Below, piece after piece: positions 56,281 through 64,000 of a stretch of DNA of 64,000 bases. Position numbers and translations under genes: made by a program. The notes beneath the pieces are model-generated. The model was not told the DNA's origin, searched no databases, and saw nothing but the letters and a program-made list of their open reading frames with translations. Position 1 is the first letter of the stretch, and every line of letters starts with the position of its first letter. The DNA comes from Antilocapra americana (taxonomy: Eukaryota; Chordata; Mammalia; Artiodactyla; Antilocapridae), in contig ML664161.1 in the NCBI GenBank assembly GCA_007570785.1, positions 45,113,273 to 45,177,272 of the forward strand, written 5' to 3'.

Positions 56281-57607
56281 GTTTACATTCCTATCCCAAA
56301 GAGATGCAATGCCAAAGAATGCTCAAACTACACACAATTGCACTCATCTCACATGCTAGTAAAGTAATGCTCAAAATTCTCCAAGCCAGGCTTTAGCAAT
56401 ACATGAACCGTGAACTTCCAGATGTTCAAGCTGGTTTTAGAAAAGGCAGAGGAACCAGAGATCAAATTGCCAACATCTGCTGGATTATTGAAAAAGCAAG
56501 AGAGTTCCAGAAAAACATCTATTTCTGCTTTATTGACTATGCCAAAGCCTTTGACTGTGTGAATCACGATAAACTGTGGAAAATTCTGAACTAGATGGGA
56601 ATACCAGACCATCTGACCTGTCTCTTGAGAAACCTGTATGCAGGTCAGGAAGCAACAGGTAGAATTGGACATGGAACAAGAGACTGGTTCCAAATAGGAA
56701 AAGGAGTACCTCAAGGCTGTATATTGTCACCCTTCTTATTTAATTTATATGCCGAGTACATCATGAGAAACGCTGGGCTGGATGAAGCACAAACTGGAAT
56801 CAAGATTGCCGGGAGAAATATCAATAACCTCAGATATGCAGACGACACCACCCTTATGGCATAAAGTGAAGAGAAACTAAAAAGCTTCTTGCTGAAAGTG
56901 AAAGAGGAGAGTGGAAAAGTTGGCTTAAGGCTCAACATTAAGAAAACTAAGATCATGGCATCTGGTCCCATCACTTCTTGGGAAATAGATGGGGAAACAA
57001 TGTCAGATCTTATTTTTTGGGGCTCCAAAATCAATGCAAATGGTGACTGCACCCATGAAATCAAAAGACGCTTACTCCTTGGAAGGAAAGTTATGGCCAA
57101 CTTAGACAGCATATTGAAAAGCAGAGACATTCCTTTGCCAACAAAGGTCCATCTAGTCAAGGCTATGGTTTTTCCAGTAGTCATGTATGGATGTGAGTGT
57201 TGGATGGTGAAAAAGGCTGAGTGCCGAAGAACAGATGCTTTTGAATTGTGGTTTTGGAGAAGACACTTGAGAGTCCCTTGGACTGCAAGGAGATCCAACA
57301 AGTCCATCCTAAAGGAGATTAGTCCTCGGTGTTCATTGGAAAGACTGATGTTGAAGCTGAAACTCCAATACTTTGGCCACCTCATGTGGAGAATTGACTC
57401 ATTGGAAAAGACTTTGATGCTGGAAAGGATTGGGGGCAGGAGGAGAAGGGGACAACAGAGGATGAGCTGGCTGTATGGCATCACCAACTCGATGGACATG
57501 GGTTTGGGTAGACTCCAGGAGTTGGTGATGGACAGGGAGGCCTGGTGTGCTGCAGTTCATGGGGTCACAAAGAGTCGGACATGACTGAGTGACTGAACTG
57601 AACTGAA
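56281..57607 (+). pseudogene. BovB LINE, 5'-truncated, reverse transcriptase nearly open
   Basis: One reading frame (56403-57584) carries the BovB reverse transcriptase: GKGVPQGCILSPFLFNLYAE, an intact YADD box, [14 protein letters not shown] and [13 protein letters not shown] segments, ending GVTKSRT. Only two in-frame stops are seen, TAG at 56592-56594 and TAA at 56862-56864. CTATCACTCTCA on both sides (56269-56280 and 57608-57619) is a perfect 12-base target-site duplication. The 5' endonuclease half is missing. Confidence 0.95.
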
Positions 57608-57977
57608 CTATCACTCTCAAGAATTAAAAAAAGATAGCCACCTAAATATCCACTTATATGTAACCACTTTAAAAATTATTAAGTAAAATATAATATAATC
57701 ACTTAATGAAATATTATCCTGTTACTAATATTGAATTTCCAAAGATTCTGTTATAACCTTAGAAAATATATTTACAATGATAACTAGTATTTAAATTAAT
57801 GTTCTTAGTGATGCAATAGACACTTTATAAGGATTATGTAAGGTAGAAGTATTCGCCACCCTGAAATACATCTCTTTCACATAAGGATAATTTCAGGCTG
57901 ATTTTTTAAGAAGCTGAAAACACAGGCTATATAATGAAAACCAAGCAGAAGTTACTCTTTGATAAGAAAGATGTTCA
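57608..57977. other. Short gap between BovB and L1, nothing recognised
   Basis: AT-rich. Its right end, AGAAAGATGTTCA, is the 5' target-site copy of the following L1. Confidence 0.6.
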
Positions 57978-59020
57978 GGGGGAACTAAGATGGTGGAGGA
58001 ATAGGACGGGGAGTCCACACTCTCCCCAACAAATACACCAAAAGAACATTTAAAAACCGAGCAAACTCCATAAAACAACATCTGAATGCTGGCAGAGGAC
58101 ATCAGGCATCTGGAAAGGCAGCCCACTGCCGACGAAAGAAGGTAGGACCAAAAAAAAAAGTAAAAAGAGGGGCAAAGAGTTAGGGACGGAGATCCATCTC
58201 GGAAGAGGAGTCTCGAGAGAGAGAAAGGATTCTGAACACCAGGAAACATTCTCCCTGGCGGATCTGAGGCGAGTCTCAGAGGGCAAAATAGCCGGGAGTA
58301 GAATTAAGCCCCCCAGAGTACGTCTCTAACTGCAACTCCCAGCAGAGCAGCGGCCTAGGCGCCCCATCCCCCACGAGCCAGCGCACTTAGAGAGAGGACT
58401 GGCACTGAATGCCTGGGGCAGACTGAGGGTCCTAACTGAGGGTGCTAATCGGAGATAGACCGCTGGGTAGCCTTCCCGAGGAAGACCCCCCCACCAGGCT
58501 CCCGCACAGAACAAAGGGCAGCGAGGAATCGGTCCACTGCGCGAGACAGCCGGGTGGAGTTGGGCGGCTGTGGGCTGCGGACTGGCCCAGCCCCCACCGG
58601 AGAGCGGCTCCGGCGAGGCTTCTGCTCCCAAACCGCGGGCAGAATTGGGTGCTAGCCAAGACTTCTGGGGATTCTGGACAGTCGCCGCCAGAATTCGGTG
58701 CTGCACACACCTGAGAAGACGCACCCAGCTGCACGCCGAGAAAATCTAGCGGCTGGGCCGGGGAGGGGAGAAGCCGCAGCCCCCAACTGCGCCAGGCGAG
58801 CAATCAAGAGCCTGAGCAGAGGGGGCGGGGAAAGCGCATGCACCGGAGCGGGGCAAACCCCAGAGCGCTGAATAGACACTGGAGAGACCAGCAAACAGAA
58901 GACGCTAAAACAAGCAGAGGGAACCGCTTAAGAGCCCAACCAGGAAACTTTGACAAAACACACATCCAACCCCACCCATAGTGAGGAACCCCCAAAATAA
59001 AGGGACAACACAGCAAGATA
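57978..59020 (+). promoter_or_regulatory. L1 5' UTR (internal promoter region)
   Basis: GC-rich in its centre (about 58300-58820) in contrast to the rest of the element. L1 5' UTRs carry the element's own promoter; no specific binding site is claimed. Long open frames on the minus strand here are side effects of base composition. Confidence 0.7.
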
Positions 59021-59026
59021 AACAAG

Positions 59027-59953
59027 GTGAAGAGGCAGAGAAATACCCAGCAGGTAAAGGAACAGGATAAATGTCCTCCAGACCAAACAAAAGATGAAGA
59101 GATAGGATGTCTACCTGATAAAGAATTTCGAATAATGATAGTGAAAATGATCCAAACCCTGGAAAATAAGTTGGAGTTGCAGCTCAATAACCTGCAGGCA
59201 AGGATTGAGAAGATGCAGGTAAGCTTTAACAAGGACTTAGAAGAAATGAAAAAGAGTCAAAATACAATGAATAATGCAATATATGAGATCAAAAACACCC
59301 TGGAGGGAACCAACAGTAGAATAACAGAGATAGAAGACAGGATAAGTGAGGTAGAAGACAGAATGGCAGAAATAAACGAAACAGAAAGGAAAAATGAAAA
59401 AAGAATTAAAAGAAATGAGGACAATCTCAGAGACCTCTGGGACACTGTTAAACGCACCAATATTCGAATCATAGGAGTCCCAGAAGAAGAAGACAAAAAG
59501 AAAGACCATTAAAAAATTCTTGAAGAGATAATTGTTGAAAACTTCCCTAAATTGGGAAAGCAAATAACCACTCAGGTCCAAGAAACCCAGAGGGTCCCAA
59601 ATAGGATGAACACCAAGCGGAACACCCCAAGACACATATTAATCAAATTAACAAATATCAAATTCAAAGAGCAAATATTAAAAGCAGCAAGGGAAAAACA
59701 TCAAATAACTCACAAGGGGAATCCCATAAGGATAACAGCTGATCTCTCAATAGAAACGCTTCAGGCCAGAAGGGAATGGCAGAACATACTTAAAATCATG
59801 AAAGAAAATAATCTACAACCCCTATTACTGTACCCAGCAAGGATCTCATTCAAATTTGAAGGAGGAATTAAAAGCTTTTCAGACAAGCAGAAGCTGAGAG
59901 AATTCAGCAACACCAAACCAGCCCTCCAAAGAATGCTAAAGGATCTTTCCTAG
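59027..59953 (+). pseudogene. L1 ORF1 (RNA-binding chaperone) with one nonsense codon
   Basis: A single frame of 309 codons starting MKRQRNTQQVKEQ. It has a coiled-coil region (heptads around LENKLELQLNNLQARIEKMQ and ITEIEDRISEVEDRMAEINE) and the RRM-type motif RIIGVPEEE. After the break comes the C-terminal domain (NTKRNTPRHILIKL, SIETLQARREW, YPARISFKFEGG), ending MLKDLS. The only interruption seen is TAA at 59510-59512 after KKKDH. In L1 biology the ORF1 protein forms trimers and packages L1 RNA. Confidence 0.93.
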
Positions 59954-60004
59954 ATAGGAAACACGGATGGGGTATAAAATCTCAAACCCAAAACAATAAA
60001 GTAA

Positions 60005-62828
60005 ATGGCAACGGGATCATACTTATCAATAATTACCTTAAATGTAAACGGGTTGAATGCCCCAACCAAAAGACAAAGATTGGCCGATTGAATACAGAAA
60101 CAAACCCCTATATATGTTGTCTACAAGAGACCCACCTCAAACCTAGGGACACATATAGACTGAAAGTTAAAGGCTGGAAAAAGATATTCCATGCAAATAA
60201 AGACCAAAAGAAAGCAGGAGTGCAATACTCATATCAGATAAAGTAGACTTTAAAATAAAGGTGGTGAAAAGAGATAAAGATGGACATTACATAAGGAACA
60301 AAGGATCAATCCAAGAAGAAGAAATAACAATTATAAATATTTATGCACCCAACATAGGAGCACCACAACATGTAAGGCAAATGCTAACAAGTATGAAAGG
60401 GGAAATTAACAACAACACAATAATAGTGGGAGACTTTAATACTCCACTCACACCAATGGATAGATCAACTAGACAGAAGATTAACAAGGAAACTCAAACT
60501 TTAAATGATACAGTAGACCAGTTAGACCTAATTGATATCTATAGGACATTCCACCCCAAAACAATGAATTTCACCTTTTTCTCAAGCACGCACAGGACCT
60601 TCTCCAGGATAGATCACATCCTGGGCCATAAATCTAGCCTTAGTAAATTCAAAAATATTGAAATCATTCCAAGCATCTTTTCTGACCACAATGCAGTGAG
60701 ATTAGATATCAATTACAGGAGAAAACCATTCAAAACTTCCAACATATGGAGGCTCAACAACACACTGCTGAACACCCAACGAATCACAGAAGAAATCAAA
60801 AAAGAAATCAAAATATGCATAGAAAGGAATGAAAATGAAAACACAACAACCCAAAACCTATGGGTCACTGTGAAAGCAGTGCTAAGGGGAAAGTTCATAG
60901 CAATACAAGCTCACCTCAGGAAACAAGAAAAAAGTCAAATAAATAACCTTGCTTTACACCTAAAGCAACTAGAAATGGAAGAGATGCAGAAGCCCATGTC
61001 TAGTAGGAGGAAAGAAATCTTAAAGATCAGGGCAGAAATAAATGCAAAGGAAACAAAAGAGACCATAGCAAAAATCAACCAAGCCAAAAGCTGGTTCTTT
61101 GAGAAGATAAATAAAATTGACAAACCATTAGCCAGACTCATCAAGAAACAAAGGGAGAAGAACCAAATCAACAGAATTAGAAATGAAAACGGAGAGATCA
61201 CAACAGAAAACACAGAAATACAAAGGATCATAAGAGACTATTATCAGCAACTATATGCAAATAAACTGGACAACTTGGATGAAATGGACAAATTCCTAGA
61301 AAAGTACAACTTTTCAAGACTAAACCAGGAAGAGATAGGTAATATTAATAGACCCATCACAAGCACGAAAATTGAAACCGTAATTAGAAATCTTCCAAAA
61401 ACCAAAAGCCCAGGACCAGATGGCTTCACAGCTGAACTCTACCAAAAATTTAGAGAAGAGCTAACACCTATTCTGCTCAAACTCTTCCAGAAAATTGCAG
61501 AGGAAGGTAAACTTCCAAACTCATTCTACGAGGCCACCATCACCCTAATTCCAAAACCCGACAAAGATGCCACAAAAAAAGGAAACTACAGGCCAATATC
61601 ACAGATGAACTTAGATGCAAAAGAGGAAGTAAAACTCTCTCTGTTTGCAGATGACATGATCTTCTATATTGAAAACCCTAAAGACTCTACTAGAAAATTA
61701 CTAGAGCTAATCAGTGAATATAGCAAAGTTTCAGGATACAAGATCANNNNNNNNNNNNNNNNNNNNNNNNNNNNNNNNNNNNNNNNNNNNNNNNNNNNNN
61801 NNNNNNNNNNNNNNNNNNNNNNNNNNNNNNNNNNNNNNNNNNNNNNNNNNNNNNNNNNNNNNNNNNNNNNNNNNNNNNNNNNNNNNNNNNNNNNNNNNNN
61901 NNNNNNNNNNNNNNNNNNNNNNNNNNNNNNNNNNNNNNNNNNNNNNNNNNNNNNNNNNNNNNNNNNNNNNNNNNNNNNNNNNNNNNNNNNNNNNNNNNNN
62001 NNNNNNNNNNNNNNNNNNNNNNNNNNNNNNNNNNNNNNNNNNNNNNNNNNNNNNNNNNNNNNNNNNNNNNNNNNNNNNNNNNNNNNNNNNNNNNNNNNNN
62101 NNNNNNNNNNNNNNNNNNNNNNNNNNNNNNNNNNNNNNNNNNNNNNGAAAAGACAGCCTTCAGAATGGGAGAAAATAATAGCCAATGAAGCAATGGACAA
62201 ACAATTAATCTCAAAAATATACAAGCAACTCCTGCAGCTCCATTCTAGAAAAATAAACAACCCAATCAAAAAGTGGGCCAAAGAACTTAACAGACATTTC
62301 TCCAAAGAAGACATATAAATGGCTAACAAACACATGAAAAGATGCTCAACATCACTCATTATCAGAGAAATGCAAATCAAAACCACAATGAGGTATCACT
62401 TTACACCAGTCAGAATGGCTGCAATCCAAAAATCTACAAGCAATAAATGCTGGAGAGGATGTGGAGAAAAGGGAACTCTCTTACACTGTTGGTGGGAATG
62501 CAAACTAGTACAGCCACTATGGAGAACAGTGTGGAGATTCCTTAAAAAACTGCAAATAGACCTGCCATATGACCCAGCAATCCCACTGCTGGGCATACAC
62601 ACCGAGGAAACCAGAATTGAAAGAGACACATGTACCCCAGTGTTCATTGCTGCATTGTTTACAATAGCCAGGACATGGAAGCAACCTAGATGCCCATCAA
62701 CTGACGAATGGATAAGAAAGCTGTGGTACATATACACAATGGAATATTACTCAGCATTAAAAAAAATTCATTTGAATCAGTTCTATTCAGATGGACCGAA
62801 CTGGAGCCCATTATCCAGAGTGAAGTAA
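60005..62828 (+). pseudogene. L1 ORF2 (endonuclease and reverse transcriptase), multiply broken
   Basis: Starts MATGSYLSIITLNVNGLNAP at 60005 but loses frame before 60261. The main frame from 60261 has the endonuclease motifs [23 protein letters not shown] and SDHNA, then reverse-transcriptase fingers ([20 protein letters not shown]). Around 61621 it jumps directly to [15 protein letters not shown], with FADD at 61644-61655, so about 160 residues of palm are missing, including the first catalytic aspartate region. A 400-base gap follows, then the C-terminal part with a stop at 62316-62318 and the cysteine-rich end [18 protein letters not shown] to 62828. Confidence 0.93.
61747..62146. other. 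Assembly gap of exactly 400 N
   Basis: Unknown bases inside the L1 ORF2. Frames drawn across it are meaningless. Confidence 1.
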
Positions 62829-63180
62829 GCCAGAAGGAAAAACAACAATACAGTATATTAACGTATATATATGGAATTTAGAAAGACGGTAACGAGAACC
62901 CAACATGTGAGTCAGCAAAAGGAACGCAGATGTATAGAACAGACTCATTGACTCTGTGGATGAAGGCAAGGGTGTGATGATACAGGAGAATGTCATTGAA
63001 ACTTGTTAATTATCATATGTCTAATCAATCGCCAGCCCAGGGTTGATGCTCAGGGCTGGTGCACCGAGATTTCCTGGGGGGAAGAAGGAGGGAGGGAGGA
63101 GGAAGGGGGGTTCTGGAGGGGGAGCATATGAAAACCCATGGCGATATCATGTTATTGTATGGCAAAACTAATAAAAATAA

Positions 63181-63229
63181 ATAAAAAAATAAATAAAGCT
63201 GAGTGCCAAAGAATCAAAAAAAAAAAAAA
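63181..63229 (+). repeat. L1 double A-rich tail with a short transduced piece
   Basis: A first A-rich tail (ending AAATAAATAA), then AGCTGAGTGCCAAAGAATC (63198-63216), then a second A run up to the target-site duplication. The middle piece resembles BovB sequence. Confidence 0.7.
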
Positions 63230-63242
63230 AGAAAAATGTTCA

Positions 63243-63639
63243 TAAGAGAAATAAATCTATAAGACAATCTGTAAGAGAGATCTCCATTTGTATCAGGAAG
63301 AATAGGATGATGCTAAATCTGTAGATGCTTATCAATTGAGAAAGCAACAACTTAAATCTGCATAGCAACCTTACCACGTTCACAGTGCCTTTTCTGATAA
63401 CCTCCCATAAGTGACTCCCCACCCCTAACATCTTTTTTCTTTAAAAAGCGGAAGATAGTGCTTAAGGTTATGGTGTCAGTCCTTTCAAAGGCTCTGTTTT
63501 CTTGGTTCTCTCCCATGTATACATACACTGAAATGTGTTTGTTTTTCTCCTGTTTATTTGTAATATCATTTTAATTACTAGACTAGCCAAGGTAAAAGGG
63601 AAGAAGTGAAAACTTTTCCATTCCTATAAATATTTACAT
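63243..63639. other. Nothing recognised
   Basis: No exon, Ig-domain coding or repeat identified in either strand. Confidence 0.45.
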
Positions 63640-63785
63640 CAACTAGGTGAGCACATTACTTGGTACAAAATGGAAAACAGAGGCCCTAAGATGTTGAGAA
63701 AATTGCCCAAAACTACACAGTGATTAGGTGGCAAAACTGAGAAGCAAGTGCGGTTCTCTGTCTGACTCCAGGGCCTGCATACTTA
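63640..63785 (-). repeat. MIR element
   Basis: GTACAAAATGGAAAACAGAG, AGAAAATTGCCCAAAACTAC and TCTGACTCCAGGGCCTGCAT follow the reverse complement of the MIR core. Confidence 0.7.
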
Positions 63786-63861
63786 AGAAAAACACAAATG
63801 GTAAAAGTTTGAGCATCAACACTTTCTACAATAGCTGTTTTGACTGCAATGTACTTAAAAA

Positions 63862-64000
63862 ATGAAGTCACACAGTCGTGTCCAACTCTTTGTGACCCCA
63901 TGGACTGCAGCCTACCAGGTTCCTCTGTCCATGGGATTTTCCAGGCAAGAGTCCTGGAGCGGGCTGCCATTTCCTTCTCCAGGGGATCTTCCTGACCCAG
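63862..64000 (-). mobile_element. Bov-tA SINE, cut by the window edge
   Basis: TGAAGTCACACAGTCGTGTC to GGGGATCTTCCTGACCCAG at the final base. Confidence 0.92.

Larger units (their letters stand above)
57978..63229 (+). mobile_element. Bovine L1 (L1_BT-type) with complete ends, defective
   Basis: Starts GGGGGAACTAAGATGGTGGA, then a GC-rich 5' UTR (to about 59020), ORF1, ORF2, 3' UTR and A-rich tail. The flanks AGAAAGATGTTCA (57965-57977) and AGAAAAATGTTCA (63230-63242) form a target-site duplication with one mismatch. It contains a 400-base assembly gap and lacks part of the reverse transcriptase. Confidence 0.93.

Noticed and set aside
56711..57499. Long minus-strand open frame of 262 codons
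   Set aside because: It is the reverse-strand shadow of the BovB reverse transcriptase; the plus strand carries the YADD-containing protein.
58326..59232. Several long minus-strand frames across the L1 5' UTR and ORF1
   Set aside because: They mirror GC-rich untranslated L1 sequence and ORF1; no splice, domain or start context.
61664..62386. Frames drawn through the run of N
   Set aside because: The residues are unknown; only flanking parts can be read.
40565..64000. SLC9C1 exons expected on the far side of CD200
   Set aside because: No transporter-like transmembrane exon series found; the gene is probably beyond the right edge.

Overview
The window is nuclear DNA of a bovid (cattle, sheep, goat or close relative). 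The evidence is its repeats: BovB (RTE) LINEs, tRNA-derived Bov-tA and BOV-A2 SINEs, young L1_BT-type LINEs and a CHR-type artiodactyl SINE, with ancient MIR, L2, MER5 and L1M remnants and a mariner relic. No prokaryotic features, CRISPR arrays, rRNA or functional tRNA genes were seen. Coding density is very low and most longer open frames are transposon relics or shadows.

The one gene that can be reconstructed completely is CD200 (OX-2 membrane glycoprotein), on the minus strand. Six coding exons run from 40333 down to 22516, with canonical GT-AG junctions and compatible phases, giving a predicted 267-residue protein (human: 269). In order the exons encode a four-codon start (40322-40333), the signal peptide (35780-35861), the Ig V-type domain (32257-32577), the Ig C2-type domain (29647-29919), the transmembrane segment (27021-27128) and the last two residues plus stop (22516-22523). 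The 3' UTR probably runs to about 21230. A CpG-rich promoter lies at about 40190-40564. CD200 is the ligand of the inhibitory receptor CD200R1 on myeloid cells.

Upstream of CD200 and on the same strand, two further splice-compatible segments (54312-54491 and 55954-56056) look like the transmembrane and terminal exons of a second type I membrane protein. By position and entry phase this may be a CD200-like paralogue; its Ig exons would lie beyond the right edge. This is the best candidate for something undescribed here and is an inference.

Layout: 1-21 kb is intergenic, with BovB and L1 fragments, one solo LTR and old repeats. 21.2-40.6 kb is CD200, with SINEs, a BovB fragment and an LTR-flanked ERV remnant in intron 1. 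40.6-54.3 kb is a dense nest of LINEs, SINEs and a SETMAR/Hsmar1-like mariner relic. 54.3-56.1 kb holds the candidate exons. 56.3-57.6 kb is a 5'-truncated BovB with target-site duplications, and 57.98-63.23 kb is a complete-ended but defective L1 containing a 400-base assembly gap (61747-62146). The right end is old repeats and a Bov-tA SINE cut by the window edge.
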